From Gammaproteobacteria bacterium (lineage in GTDB: Bacteria > Pseudomonadota > Gammaproteobacteria > Pseudomonadales > Halieaceae), in contig JANSYN010000001.1 in NCBI GenBank assembly GCA_024742415.1, positions 434,001-498,000 of the forward strand: a DNA stretch of 64,000 bases, read 5' to 3'. The notes under the pieces are model-generated. The model did no database searches, was not told the DNA's origin, and saw nothing but the letters and a program-made list of their open reading frames with translations. How positions within the stretch are numbered: the first letter of the stretch is position 1; every line of letters starts with the position of its first letter. Positions 28,365 to 38,052 of this stretch are shown one piece after another. Position numbers and translations under genes: made by a program.

Positions 28365-29726
28365 ATGATTCACAGATCTACATTGCGAGAGCTGTCGCGG
28401 CTTGCCTTTCCCATGGTGGTGTCGCAGGGTGCGTTTGCGGTCATGATATTTACTGACCGCCTGTTTATGTCCTACCTTGATGCAACGCACATTGCAGCGG
28501 CTTTGGGTGGCGGGGTCGGTTCATTTTTCTTTCTGTCATTCTTCACCGGCCTCATCACTTATGGCAACGCGCTCGTGGCGCAGTATTACGGTTCAGGAAA
28601 AACCACGAAGTGCGCGCGAGTCACGACACAGGGCTTGCTCATATCGACGGCGAGCGTGCCGGTGCTTTTGCTGGGTGCCTACTATGGGGGTGCGGCGTTC
28701 TCGGTCATGGGGCATGCTCCGGAGCAGGTTGCACTGGAGACCGTGTACTTCCAGGTACTTATGACTGGCAGTGTATTCATCCTGGTAAAGGCGACTTTCG
28801 CTTCCTACTTTGCCGGTATTGGCCAAACACGCGTCGTGATGGTGGCGGACCTGCTGGGTACAGCGATCAATGTGCCGCTGACCTGGGCCCTGGTGTTTGG
28901 CAATCTCGGCCTGCCTGCGTTGGGTATAGCGGGGGCTGGCCTGGGCACCGTGATGGGCACTGTCTGCTCAATCCTTGTCTTTCTGGCGTTTTATTTCAGC
29001 AAGCTTCACCGTGCTCGTTTCAGCGTCGCTCGTTCCTGGCAGTTCGATGCGGGCATTATGCGCCGCTATTTTCGCCTTGGCCTTCCGTCCGGTGTAGAGA
29101 GCTTCATGAACACAGCCACGTTCAACTTGTTTCTCCTGCTGTTTCAATCCTACGGGGTCGTGCAGGGCGCGGCGATGGCGATTGTGTTCAACTGGGATAT
29201 GCTGTCGTTTATCCCGATGATCGGCCTGAATATAGCAGTGATGAGTATGGTGGGTCGGTGCGTTGGCGCCAATGACATGCAGCGGGCCATTGAGGTTATC
29301 AAGGCGGGCTTTATGCTGGCGCTGTTTTATTCCGGTGTTCTGGCGATTGGCTTCCTTATCTACCGCGAGCCGCTGGTGGCGGTGTTTGACAACGGCGGCG
29401 AGGATTTTTCCCAGATTCTCGCGCTGGGCAGCCAGATGATGGTGGGCCTGGTGACCTATATGCTCGCCGACGCGGTTATCCTGATTAGCGGTGGCGCCTT
29501 GCGCGGTGCCGGCGATACACGCTGGATCATGCTGACTTCCATTTCCGTGCATTGGATAATGCTCATCGTGCAGTATCTGGTGATCGTGGTATACCAGCTG
29601 GGCCCGATGGTGTCCTGGTGGGTGTTTGTCGCGATGCTGCTGAGCCTGGCCGTGCTGTATCTGTGGCGGCTGCTGGGCGGGAAGTGGGCGGGTGCAGAGC
29701 GTCTGGCCAAAGTGATGAGCGAGTAA
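28365..29726 (+). CDS. MATE-family transporter (MOP superfamily)
   Basis: Multidrug and toxic compound extrusion-type carrier, about 453 residues, with twelve hydrophobic segments in two homologous halves. The start is LSRLAFPMVVSQGAFAVMIFTDRLFMSYL, a typical MATE N-terminus with the conserved Pro; LVAQYYGSGK and GLPSGVESFMN are also family-like. The ATG at 28365 is preferred; a TTG at 28356 would add three residues. The gene diverges from the GT4 gene, and a TATACT -10-like box lies at 28317-28322. The usual role is Na+/H+-driven drug export. Its place beside glycosyltransferases also allows a flippase role, since MOP includes Wzx. Confidence 0.85.
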   Translation: MIHRSTLRELSRLAFPMVVSQGAFAVMIFTDRLFMSYLDATHIAAALGGGVGSFFFLSFFTGLITYGNALVAQYYGSGKTTKCARVTTQGLLISTASVPVLLLGAYYGGAAFSVMGHAPEQVALETVYFQVLMTGSVFILVKATFASYFAGIGQTRVVMVADLLGTAINVPLTWALVFGNLGLPALGIAGAGLGTVMGTVCSILVFLAFYFSKLHRARFSVARSWQFDAGIMRRYFRLGLPSGVESFMNTATFNLFLLLFQSYGVVQGAAMAIVFNWDMLSFIPMIGLNIAVMSMVGRCVGANDMQRAIEVIKAGFMLALFYSGVLAIGFLIYREPLVAVFDNGGEDFSQILALGSQMMVGLVTYMLADAVILISGGALRGAGDTRWIMLTSISVHWIMLIVQYLVIVVYQLGPMVSWWVFVAMLLSLAVLYLWRLLGGKWAGAERLAKVMSE

Positions 29727-29777
29727 TTGCGTCTTGCACAGTGTGTGCTGCGAGCGCACCAACGACGGGAGAAAGCG

Positions 29778-30650
29778 ATGGACATGAAAGGCAAGCATGT
29801 AGCGATTACCGGGCCGACCGCGGGTATCGGCAAGGCGTCTGCACTGGAACTGGCGCGCAGGGGCGCGCAATTGACGTTGCTGTGCCGCAACCCCGCTAAA
29901 GGCGAGCAGCTGCGTGATGAAGTTGTCGCCGCTGGCGGGCTTGCGCCACACGTTATCTTGATGGATATGTCTGAGCTCGACAGTGTGCGTAAGGCAGCGG
30001 CCCAATGCCTGGCGTTGGGGCAACCGCTGGATGTACTGCTCAATAACGCCGGTGTCGTCAACTTGAAGCGCAAGGAAACGGTCGACGGTTTCGAGGAAAC
30101 ACTGGCCGTCAATCATTTCGCACCTTTCCTGCTAACCGGGTTGCTATTGCCACAGTTACTGCAGGCGCCCGCGCCACGCATAGTGAATGTGGCGTCGGCA
30201 GCACATGAATTCGTGCGCAGCATGGGGTTGGACGACATGCAGGCGGAACGCAAGTACAGCGTCTTTACAGTGTACGGCCGGTCAAAACTCGCCAACATCC
30301 TGTTTACGCGCACCTTGTCACAACGCCTTGCAGACAAGCCCATCACGGTAAACTGTTTGCACCCCGGTGCAGTGGCAACGTCGCTGGGCAGGCAGAACCC
30401 CGGCGTGTTGGGCAAAATCCTGCCGTTATTCCTGAAACCGTTTTTCCTCTCACCGGAGCAGGGTGCAGCCACATCACTCTACCTGTGCTGTAGTGATGAA
30501 GTGGCTCAGGTCAGTGGGGAATACTTTGCCAGAAGTGCATTGAAGCAGGCCAGGCCCTGGGCCCGTGATGATGCGGCGGCTGAGGAACTGTGGGCCTATA
30601 CCGAAAAGGCCCTCGACTTTACCTTCTTTGGGCCCGCGGGCGCGCGATAA
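29778..30650 (+). CDS. Short-chain dehydrogenase/reductase, retinol-dehydrogenase-like
   Basis: Classical SDR of 290 residues. It has the cofactor motif TGPTAGIGK at the N-terminus, NNAG, the structural Ser (VNVASAAHEF) and the catalytic YGRSK. The layout, with an R after TLLC suggesting NADP(H), resembles the eukaryotic RDH11-14/WWOX-type group. The substrate is unknown, probably a lipophilic carbonyl. The frame is open upstream to 29727, but the ATG at 29778 with GGGAGAAAG before it is the obvious start and places the Rossmann motif at residue 10. Same strand as the MATE gene, 51 bp apart. Confidence 0.87.
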   Translation: MDMKGKHVAITGPTAGIGKASALELARRGAQLTLLCRNPAKGEQLRDEVVAAGGLAPHVILMDMSELDSVRKAAAQCLALGQPLDVLLNNAGVVNLKRKETVDGFEETLAVNHFAPFLLTGLLLPQLLQAPAPRIVNVASAAHEFVRSMGLDDMQAERKYSVFTVYGRSKLANILFTRTLSQRLADKPITVNCLHPGAVATSLGRQNPGVLGKILPLFLKPFFLSPEQGAATSLYLCCSDEVAQVSGEYFARSALKQARPWARDDAAAEELWAYTEKALDFTFFGPAGAR

Positions 30651-30675
30651 CGTCGGCAACGCATGCAGATAAGTT

Positions 30676-30690
30676 GCAGATCGAATCTGC
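30676..30690 (+). other. Small perfect hairpin after the SDR gene
   Basis: GCAGAT-CGA-ATCTGC, 6-bp stem with a 3-nt loop, 26 nt after the SDR stop and between convergent genes. No T-run. Confidence 0.35.
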
Positions 30691-30728
30691 GGGGTTATGG
30701 GCGCCGCATTCAGTGCAATCATGCATGC

Positions 30729-30746
30729 GCCGTGAGCTTGCACGGC
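30729..30746 (+). other. Second hairpin in the SDR / NnrU convergent gap
   Basis: GCCGTG (30729-30734) pairs with CACGGC (30741-30746) across a 6-nt loop. It could contribute to transcription ending from either side, but there is no T-run. Confidence 0.35.
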
Positions 30747-30803
30747 CAACAGAAAGCAGCAGGCGCGCGGACGCCGCAGTTCGCAGCAGGGCAGGCTGGG
30801 GCA

Positions 30804-31367
30804 CTACCAGTAAACGGGTACCCCGGCCAGCCAGGGGTGCGCCATAACCAGTACTGCGACCACCGCAGCGGTCACCAACACGTTGATCACGTCACTGGTC
30901 CAGGCGGGCACCGGGGCCTTGATCCAGACGCCATCGCGCCGGTTGATCGCCACTATCTCCACTACTGCCCATAACAGCAGGCCACCAAAAAGGACCAGGG
31001 ACCGGTTGTCGCCATTGATCAGCAGGTGGGCGAATGCCCATAGCGCAACGCCCGTCAGTTGAGGGTGTCGAACAAACTGCTTGATTCTTGAGGGACGGTT
31101 ACTGACGACAAACAGCAAGAGCGCGGCCATGATTAACGCCACAGCGGGTGTATGCAGCATCGCAACAGGTGCATAAAGGTACTGGGGTTGGACACTGCGC
31201 CAGCCCAATATGATCATCGCCAGCGCCGCCAGCAGCAGCAACGAGAAAATACCCTTGTAGCCATTTTCGGTAGCCTTTGCCTGCACGTTTGCCTTTAGCG
31301 CAGGCAATAGCGATGGGACCAGGTGAACCGCGGCAAAGAGCACGACCCCCAAGAGTAACAACGTCAT
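30804..31367 (-). CDS. NnrU family membrane protein
   Basis: Integral membrane protein of 187 residues with five to six hydrophobic helices. It resembles NnrU, originally tied to nitrite/NO metabolism, whose plant relative is the haem-dependent 15-cis-zeta-carotene isomerase. Conserved-looking histidines lie in AAVHLVPSLLP near the start and in RHPQLTGVALWAFAHLLINGD. The frame is open up to 31535, but the ATG at 31367 has AAGGAGA just upstream and puts the first helix at residue 1-20, so the longer version is rejected. No denitrification gene is near; function here is open. Confidence 0.82.
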   Translation of the reverse strand: MTLLLLGVVLFAAVHLVPSLLPALKANVQAKATENGYKGIFSLLLLAALAMIILGWRSVQPQYLYAPVAMLHTPAVALIMAALLLFVVSNRPSRIKQFVRHPQLTGVALWAFAHLLINGDNRSLVLFGGLLLWAVVEIVAINRRDGVWIKAPVPAWTSDVINVLVTAAVVAVLVMAHPWLAGVPVYW

Positions 31368-31563
31368 TGCCTGTTCTCCTTGTTGTAGCAAATCATCAAC
31401 GCAGCGTTTTCGGTTAGCCGCAGGAGTGCGACCCGACCGCAAATCTTTGCCCAAAGCATAGCAGTCCGCCGGTCGAATGCCATCCTCAGGCGCCGGTGGC
31501 CGTAACCTGTGCTGGTCAACAGAATACGTGGCCATGACGGCAGGCCTCCGTTAAGATTGCTCG

Positions 31564-34131
31564 ATGCCGTCAGTCGTCCACCAAGATTTGCCCATTAACG
31601 ACATCCTGGAGGATGTGCGTCGGGCGCTGGATGAGCGTGATGAGGTGGTGCTGCAGGCGCCGCCCGGTGCCGGAAAAACAACACTCGTACCCTTGCGTTT
31701 GCTGGATGAGGCCTGGCTCGGTGGTCGAACTATTCTCGTACTGGAGCCAAGGCGCATGGCGGCCCGCGCTGCAGCGGCTCGCATGTCGCAGTTGCTCGGT
31801 GAATCTGTCGGGCACACGGTCGGTTACCGGATTCGCCTGGAAAGCTGCGTCAGTGATCGCACCCGCATTGAGGTTGTCACCGAGGGTATTCTGACGCGAC
31901 GGCTGCAGCGCGACCCTGGCCTTGAAGGCGTTGGGCTGGTTATCTTCGATGAATTTCACGAGCGCAATCTTGATTCTGACCTGTGCCTGGCGCTGAGCCT
32001 GCACGGCCGTCAACACTATCGTGAAGGCGCACCGCTGAAGCTGCTGGTAATGTCCGCCACGCTGGACGGCCAGGCAGTGTCTGCGATGCTCAATGATGCG
32101 CCACTGCTCACCTCAAGGGGCCGGCAGTACCCTGTTACAACGATCTATGGCGAGCATTACTCGCTGCGCGATGCCATCGTGCCGCGTGTAGTGGACACCG
32201 TGCTGCGTGCGCTGCAGGAGCACACGGGAAGCGTGCTGGTATTTTTACCGGGCCAGCGCGAGATCACCCACGCCGCACGTGAGCTTTCCGGCGCACTGGC
32301 AAGGCGTGGCGACGAGACCGTGCGCGTTGAGCCGCTGTATGGAAACCTGTCATTTGAGCGGCAGTTGCAGGCAATCAGGCCAGCGGCACAGGGCAGACGC
32401 AAGGTGGTGTTGGCAACGAACATCGCCGAAACCAGCCTGACTATCGAAGGCGTTGATATCGTCGTCGACGCCGGGCTTGCGCGCGTCGCCATGTTTGACA
32501 GCACGACGGGAATGGCGCGCCTGACGACACGGCGGATCTCCAGGGCATCGGCTGAGCAACGCAAGGGGCGGGCGGGTCGCGAGCGTCCTGGCGTTTGCTA
32601 TCGACTGTGGTCCGAACAACAACACCAGCAACTGGTCGAGCACAGTACACCGGAAATTTTGCAGGAAGACCTGGCCCCTATGGCATTGCAGTTACTGTCG
32701 TGGGGCGTTGAGTCCCTGTCGGAGCTGGCCTGGCTGGACCAGCCTCCAGCTGCGGCCTACCAGCAGGCCATCGCGACGCTACAGATGTGCGGCGCCGCAT
32801 TCACGCTGGAATCCGGCAAGGTGCAGCTCACTCCGCACGGCGTGCGGCTTGCCCAGATGCCGTTGCATCCTCGCCTGGCGCATATGCTGCTGGTGGGCTG
32901 CGATATTCACGCAACTGAAACGGCGTGCCTGTTGGCTGCGACGCTGTCTGAGCGAAACCCCCTTGCCGAGCGCGGCGCTGATATTGCCGTTAGCATCGAC
33001 CTGCTCATGGGCGAAGAAAAATTGTTACCTGGCCAGCAAGGCTGGTTCAAGAAAATCTGGCAACAAGCCAGACGTTACGCCCGGCTGGCCAGTGAGATAC
33101 ACAAACCGCGCAAATTTGCGCTGGAAACGGGTCAATCAGAAATACTCGGCGTATTGCTCGCCAGCGCGTATCCCGATCGCATAGCGCGTTTGCGCCCCGG
33201 CGGCGATGGGCTCAGTTACCAGTTGAGTAACGGCCGCGGTGCCGTATTGCCTGCTAATGACGCCCTGCAAGGGCAGGAATGGCTTGCAGTCGCTGAGTTG
33301 GGAGGCAGCGGTACGCACAGCGATGACAGGATATACAGTGCCTGCCGGCTGGATCCACGCAGCTTCAAGGCCATTCTATCTACGCTGGTGACCCAGGTGA
33401 ATCATGTGGAATGGGACCACGGTAACGATCGGTTTGTTGCCGAGCGTCACACCATGGTCGGCAAGATCGTGATTTCTGTGGAGCCTTTGACCGAGGTGTC
33501 TGATGATGCCCGCGAGGCAGCTCTGCTGGATGTGCTGCGCAAGCGTGGACTGGAAGTCCTGCCATGGACCAAAAACCTGCTGCAATGGCGATATCGCATC
33601 CAGTTGATGCACCGCGTGTGTAGCACGGATGTCGAAAACCCGTGGCCTGATATGTCTAACGAAGGTTTGCTGGCATCGCTGGAGACCTGGTTGCTGCCTC
33701 ACCTGGGCAAAGTGCGTCGGCTCGAAGATTTTCAACAGCTGGACCTGAAAAACATCTTGCGTGCCTTTTTACCTTGGCCGCTGCCGTTGGAACTGGAAAG
33801 AATTGCCCCGGAGCGATGGGTTGCCCCTTCCGGTTCCAATATTGTAATAGATTACACGCAGGATCCGCCGGTGCTGGCGCTGAAACTCCAGGAAATGTTC
33901 GGCTGCGAAGATACCCCAACGATTGCCGATGGGCGCGTCCCGCTGCTCGTTCATTTACTGTCACCGGCCGGCAGGCCACTGCAGGTAACGCAGGACCTCG
34001 CGGGTTTCTGGCGTGGCAGCTATCAGGATGTGCGTAAGGAAATGCGTGGCCGCTATCCCAAGCACCCGTGGCCGGAAAACCCGCTACAGGCGGTACCGAC
34101 CGCGTCAACCCATCGCGGCGCAGGCCGCTAG
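31564..34131 (+). CDS. hrpB: ATP-dependent RNA helicase HrpB
   Basis: DExH-box helicase of 855 residues. Motif I is GAGKTT (near residue 36), motif Ia LEPRRMAARAAA and motif II DEFHERNLDSD. Motif III is SATLDG, and motif V/VI is ATNIAETSLTIEGV followed by QRKGRAGRERPG. The helicase-associated region and the HrpB-specific C-terminal domain (about 690-840, DYTQDPPVLALKLQEMFG) complete the protein. The exact role in bacteria is uncertain. The start codon lies only 6 nt after a TTAAGAT -10-like box, so the mRNA may be leaderless or nearly so. Confidence 0.96.
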   Translation: MPSVVHQDLPINDILEDVRRALDERDEVVLQAPPGAGKTTLVPLRLLDEAWLGGRTILVLEPRRMAARAAAARMSQLLGESVGHTVGYRIRLESCVSDRTRIEVVTEGILTRRLQRDPGLEGVGLVIFDEFHERNLDSDLCLALSLHGRQHYREGAPLKLLVMSATLDGQAVSAMLNDAPLLTSRGRQYPVTTIYGEHYSLRDAIVPRVVDTVLRALQEHTGSVLVFLPGQREITHAARELSGALARRGDETVRVEPLYGNLSFERQLQAIRPAAQGRRKVVLATNIAETSLTIEGVDIVVDAGLARVAMFDSTTGMARLTTRRISRASAEQRKGRAGRERPGVCYRLWSEQQHQQLVEHSTPEILQEDLAPMALQLLSWGVESLSELAWLDQPPAAAYQQAIATLQMCGAAFTLESGKVQLTPHGVRLAQMPLHPRLAHMLLVGCDIHATETACLLAATLSERNPLAERGADIAVSIDLLMGEEKLLPGQQGWFKKIWQQARRYARLASEIHKPRKFALETGQSEILGVLLASAYPDRIARLRPGGDGLSYQLSNGRGAVLPANDALQGQEWLAVAELGGSGTHSDDRIYSACRLDPRSFKAILSTLVTQVNHVEWDHGNDRFVAERHTMVGKIVISVEPLTEVSDDAREAALLDVLRKRGLEVLPWTKNLLQWRYRIQLMHRVCSTDVENPWPDMSNEGLLASLETWLLPHLGKVRRLEDFQQLDLKNILRAFLPWPLPLELERIAPERWVAPSGSNIVIDYTQDPPVLALKLQEMFGCEDTPTIADGRVPLLVHLLSPAGRPLQVTQDLAGFWRGSYQDVRKEMRGRYPKHPWPENPLQAVPTASTHRGAGR

Positions 34132-34336
34132 TCGCGCGTTGCGGCGCAGTATCGTGGGTACTTGGGGCCACACTTGTGTGACGCCGCAGGTACGCAGCCA
34201 GTCTGCACGCGCCAACAGGCCACCGTGGCGGTATTAACGGACGGGTAAAAACGGGGCACCAACACCGCGCTGGAGTTTGCGATGACGCCGGCCAGTGCCG
34301 CGATCTTCGGCAGCACAAAGAACACGAGCTCAAGGT

Positions 34337-34354
34337 GGAGCCGCTAGAGGCTCC
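34337..34354 (-). terminator. Hairpin overlapping the ytfJ stop
   Basis: GGAGCC-GCTAGA-GGCTCC, perfect 6-bp stem, touching the last base of the ytfJ stop codon (34354-34356). No T-run, so only a weak terminator candidate. Confidence 0.3.
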
Positions 34355-34914
34355 TAGGGCTTAATATTGGCACGTATCAGTTCAATCGTCGGTGCCAGTT
34401 CGTCTTGCTGCAGCGAACCCAGGGTAGAGAACAGCAGCTTGCCCTGGTTGTCCAGGATGAACAGCCCCGTCCCCTGCTTGCCCAGTGCCCAGGCATCGAC
34501 GCCAAGGGCGTCTGCGTCAGCGACAATCGTCGCTTCCGGGTGTGCGGTTTTGTTTTTCTTCAGTTCCGACATGACCATGCCCTTGGTGCCCCACATGGCA
34601 GCATCGAGGTTAAGGATCGTCGTCACGTGAACGGTGCCGGGTTCGAGCTCTTGCTGCAGCAGGTCAGTGAACGGGGCGAAGACATCCCGATCACCCAGCG
34701 TGGCGCCAAAATACTGGATGACGTGCACGGTTTCAGGCTGGCTGTTGGAACTCCAGGGCTGGAAAGTGAAGTCATCGCCTTCGGGAACGAGCTCCCCCTT
34801 GTCCTTGATTTCAAGTAACGGCATGGGGCTGCCTAACTCAATGGGCTGCGCCCAGCCTGGCGTGCCGGCCAGCGTGATTGCGAAAGTGATAAACAGAATG
34901 TGCAGAGGCTTCAT
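34354..34914 (-). CDS. ytfJ: YtfJ family periplasmic protein
   Basis: Exported protein of 186 residues with a signal peptide (LHILFITFAITLAGTPGWAQ, cut after about Ala22) and a thioredoxin-like fold without the CXXC pair. The family pattern is readable: GSPMPLLEIKDKGELV, TTILNLDAAMWGTKGMV, SELKKNKTAHPEATIVADADG-like text and GLFILDNQGKLLFSTLG. The match to E. coli YtfJ in length and spacing is good. The function of YtfJ is not established. A GGAG Shine-Dalgarno lies 8 nt before the ATG. Convergent with hrpB. Confidence 0.87.
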   Translation of the reverse strand: MKPLHILFITFAITLAGTPGWAQPIELGSPMPLLEIKDKGELVPEGDDFTFQPWSSNSQPETVHVIQYFGATLGDRDVFAPFTDLLQQELEPGTVHVTTILNLDAAMWGTKGMVMSELKKNKTAHPEATIVADADALGVDAWALGKQGTGLFILDNQGKLLFSTLGSLQQDELAPTIELIRANIKP

Positions 34915-34958
34915 GGTGGTTGCTCCAGATAACAGGTTGTCGAGTTCTCGCTCTTGGC

Positions 34959-37058
34959 CTAGCGCTGCCTGCGCCGTGCAGGGTTGCGTGGCAATCCATT
35001 GTGTTGCGTGGTGAATGTTGTTGTGCCGCGCTCCGCCTGGAAGCGCTTGGGTGGCTGGCGCGACGGGATCAAGTGTACCTTGCCATTACCGATGAGGTCT
35101 GATCGACCCATTTTGCGCAGGGCTTTGCGCAGAGTCGGCCAGTTCTCCGGGTCGTGATAACGCAGGAACGCCTTGTGCAGCCTGCGCTGCGCCAGACCGC
35201 GCACAGTAGGCACCGACTCTGCATCGCGGCGTACGCGACTGAGCGGGTTGCGCCCGCTGTGATACATGGCCGTTGCGGTCGCCATGGGCGAGGGATAAAA
35301 CGTCTGTACCTGATCGGCACGAAAGCGGTTGCGCTTTAGCCACAGCGCCAGATTGACCATATCCTTGTCTGTCGTGCCCGGGTGCGCGGCGATAAAGTAG
35401 GGGATAAGGTACTGCTTTTTTCCGGCCTCGGCGGAGTACTTCTCAAACAGTGCCTTGAAGCGGTCGTAGGTGCCGATCCCCGGTTTCATCATTTTCGATA
35501 GCGGGCCATCCTCGGTATGTTCCGGTGCGATCTTCAGGTAACCGCCCACATGGTGAGTGACCAACTCCTTTACATACTCCGGTGTCTCTACAGCCAGGTC
35601 ATAGCGCAGGCCCGACGCAATCAGTACTTTCTTTACGCCGGGCACGGTTCGCGCGCGGCGGTACAAGTGGATCAGCGGTGTCTGGTCAGTGTTGAGATTC
35701 TTGCAGATTCCGGGGAAGACGCAGCTCAGTTTCCGGCAACTTGCTTCAATGTGCTTGCTCTTGCAGGCTACACGCCACATGTTTGCCGTGGGGCCGCCGA
35801 GGTCAGAAATAACACCGGTGAACGCGGGGGAGGTGTCGCGTATCTGCTCGATCTCGCGGATGATGGAATCCTCCGAGCGATTCTGGATGATGCGACCCTC
35901 GTGCTCGGTGATCGAGCAGAAGGTACATCCGCCGAAGCAGCCGCGCATGATGTTCACCGAGTGACGGATCATCTCATAAGCAGGGATCGTTGCGTCACCA
36001 TAGCTGCTATGCGGAAGCCGTGTGTAGGGCAGCTCGAACACCTGGTCGAGCTCGTGCGTCTGCAGCGGTATGGGTGGCGCGTTGAGCCAGACATCGCGAT
36101 CGCCGTGGCGCTGCACCAAGGGCCGTGCATTGTGCGGGTTTGTTTCCTTGTGCAGGATGCGCGATGCATGGGCATACAGGTCGGGGTCATCCCTGACTTG
36201 CTCGTAGGCTGGCAGGCGAATGACGACGGACTTGTCTGAAGTTCGCGGATCGATGAGTGTGACAACACTGGTTTGCGCCGGCGACTTATCCGCACAGGCT
36301 TCGGTCTGTGTGTTCTCATAGGGATTGGGGTGTGGCGTGGCCTTGCCGATCACGTCGATGTCGGTAGAGTCAACTACTTGCCACTGGGGTGGAATGGTCT
36401 TTCGGATAAAGGCGGTGCCGCGTACGTCACGGATGCTGTGAATGTCTGCGCCGCCGGCAAGGCGATGGGCAACTTCCACCAGTGCGCGTTCGGCGTTACC
36501 GTACAGCAGCATATCGGCACGGCTGTCCAGCAGGATGGAGCGACGGACCTTGTCACTCCAGTAATCATAATGTGCAATCCGTCGCAGGCTGGCCTCGATG
36601 CTGCCGATGACCAATGGTACGCCGCGAAACGCCTCGCGAATACGCTGGCTGTAGACAATTACGGCGCGGTCTGGCCGCTTGCCACCGATGTTGCCGGGTG
36701 TGTAGGCATCATCATTCCGAATCTTGCGGTCCGCGGTATAGCGGTTGATCATTGAATCCATATTGCCGGCCGCCACACCAAAGAACAGGTTGGGCTTGCC
36801 CAGCGCGGTAAATGCTTCGGTGGTGGTCCAGTCAGGTTGCGCGATAATACCCACGCGAAATCCCTGTGCCTCGAGCAGGCGGCCGACCACGGCCATGCCG
36901 AAGCTGGGATGATCCACGTAGGCGTCGCCGGTCACAATGATGATGTCGCAGCTATCCCAGCCCAGTGCGTCCATTTCTGCGCGCGACATGGGCAGTTCCG
37001 GCGCGCTGCCGAAGCACTCAGCCCAGTATTTACGGTACCCGAAAAGCTCGCTCGTCAT
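34959..37058 (-). CDS. ygiQ: YgiQ family radical SAM protein
   Basis: Large radical-SAM enzyme of 699 residues. A B12-binding-like N-terminal domain (about 30-330) precedes the radical-SAM core with its Fe-S motif in [19 protein letters not shown] (CxxxCxxC, about residue 370-380). The YgiQ-specific C-terminal region ([36 protein letters not shown] split over about 600-650) follows. The family occurs widely in proteobacteria; its reaction is unknown. It ends 44 bp upstream of ytfJ on the same strand, so the two may be co-transcribed. Confidence 0.93.
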   Translation of the reverse strand: MTSELFGYRKYWAECFGSAPELPMSRAEMDALGWDSCDIIIVTGDAYVDHPSFGMAVVGRLLEAQGFRVGIIAQPDWTTTEAFTALGKPNLFFGVAAGNMDSMINRYTADRKIRNDDAYTPGNIGGKRPDRAVIVYSQRIREAFRGVPLVIGSIEASLRRIAHYDYWSDKVRRSILLDSRADMLLYGNAERALVEVAHRLAGGADIHSIRDVRGTAFIRKTIPPQWQVVDSTDIDVIGKATPHPNPYENTQTEACADKSPAQTSVVTLIDPRTSDKSVVIRLPAYEQVRDDPDLYAHASRILHKETNPHNARPLVQRHGDRDVWLNAPPIPLQTHELDQVFELPYTRLPHSSYGDATIPAYEMIRHSVNIMRGCFGGCTFCSITEHEGRIIQNRSEDSIIREIEQIRDTSPAFTGVISDLGGPTANMWRVACKSKHIEASCRKLSCVFPGICKNLNTDQTPLIHLYRRARTVPGVKKVLIASGLRYDLAVETPEYVKELVTHHVGGYLKIAPEHTEDGPLSKMMKPGIGTYDRFKALFEKYSAEAGKKQYLIPYFIAAHPGTTDKDMVNLALWLKRNRFRADQVQTFYPSPMATATAMYHSGRNPLSRVRRDAESVPTVRGLAQRRLHKAFLRYHDPENWPTLRKALRKMGRSDLIGNGKVHLIPSRQPPKRFQAERGTTTFTTQHNGLPRNPARRRQR

Positions 37059-37121
37059 GAGGGTTCTATCTGCGAAAAAACGGCGGCAAGTGTAGCACGA
37101 AATTCACGGGTTCACCGGTAG

Positions 37122-38003
37122 CTACTGAGCCTTGGGGTGGGCAGCGGTGCTTTCGGGTGCGTGGCCTGGCCGGGGCAGCTGGGTGCCACACATGCGGCAA
37201 AAATGGGCGACTGGGTCCACCTCCACCGCAGCGCAGGTACTGCAGTTGCGTGCATTGGCTCTCTCGCGTTCCGCCCGCCGACTTTGCGCAACGGTCATCT
37301 CGGCAGTGATGATACCTGTGGGCACGGCGATTACCGCGTATCCAATAAGCATACCGACCGAAGAGATCGCCTTGCCCAGGGCCGTTGTCGGCACGATGTC
37401 GCCGTAACCGACGGTCGTGATGGTTACAATCGCCCAGTAGATGCTCTGCGGAATGCTGTCAAAGCCATTGCCCGGCCCCTCAACAACATAAATCAGGCAG
37501 CCAAAAATTGTGGTGAGAATGATCATCAGCGAAAAGAAAACGAAAATCTTGCGAGCGGAGCGCCGCAGTGCCCCGGCCAGCTGGTTGGCTTCCTGCAGCA
37601 TCGACAGCATGCGCAACACGCGAAAGATGCGCAGAATACGCAGCAAACGAATTATCAGTAGCGGCGTGGTCTGCGGGAGCAGTAATGAGAGATACGTCGG
37701 CAGAAGCGCTAGCAAATCGATGATTCCATAGAGGCTGAACACATAGGCCTTTCGATTGGGCGCACACCAGATACGAATCAAATACTCAACGGTAAACAAC
37801 AGGGTAAAGCCCCACTCCAGTGACAGGAACAGGTCCCCGTGGCTGACGTGCAGGTGGTCGATCGAATCCAGCATTACAACGCCGACGCTGATGCTGATAA
37901 CGGCGATCAACGCGATATCAAACCACTTGCCGGCCGGGGTCTCGGTCCCGAATATGACGCGGTAGAAGTTCGCCTGGAGTGCGGTTTGTTCTCTCAATGG
38001 CAC
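37122..38003 (-). CDS. Voltage-gated potassium-channel-type ion transporter with C-terminal zinc-ribbon-like tail
   Basis: Six-helix channel protein of 293 residues. S1-S3 lie in about 25-125, and an arginine-rich S4 (RLLRILRIFRVLRML) at about 120-134. The pore carries the K+ selectivity filter TTVGYGD before S6. After S6, a cytosolic tail has CSTC and CRMC separated by 11 residues, a C-x2-C-x11-C-x2-C pattern that looks like a zinc ribbon. Start GTG at 38003 with AGGT upstream. The channel assembles as a tetramer in the inner membrane; what gates it is unknown. Confidence 0.88.
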   Translation of the reverse strand: MPLREQTALQANFYRVIFGTETPAGKWFDIALIAVISISVGVVMLDSIDHLHVSHGDLFLSLEWGFTLLFTVEYLIRIWCAPNRKAYVFSLYGIIDLLALLPTYLSLLLPQTTPLLIIRLLRILRIFRVLRMLSMLQEANQLAGALRRSARKIFVFFSLMIILTTIFGCLIYVVEGPGNGFDSIPQSIYWAIVTITTVGYGDIVPTTALGKAISSVGMLIGYAVIAVPTGIITAEMTVAQSRRAERERANARNCSTCAAVEVDPVAHFCRMCGTQLPRPGHAPESTAAHPKAQ

Positions 38004-38011
38004 TGCGATAC

Positions 38012-38052
38012 CTGACCTTATTGTTGTTTGTTGCGAAAACTCACTATATTAG
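38012..38052 (+). promoter_or_regulatory. Putative promoter of the PhzF-family gene
   Basis: A TTGTTG-type -35 followed about 18 bp later by TATATT (in ACTCACTATATTAG) lies 45-90 bp before the start codon, in the gap divergent from the channel gene. Prediction by eye. Confidence 0.35.

Noticed and set aside
28968-30116. 382-codon minus-strand frame across the MATE/SDR junction
   Set aside because: Composition is His/Gln/Arg-rich and spans two well-supported genes on the other strand.
30651-30803. Possible tRNA or small RNA in the gap after the SDR gene
   Set aside because: Two short hairpins only; no cloverleaf, T-loop motif or CCA end.
31368-31535. 56-residue N-terminal extension of the NnrU-family protein
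   Set aside because: Strong AAGGAGA site stands at the ATG at 31367; the extension is polar and not homologous.
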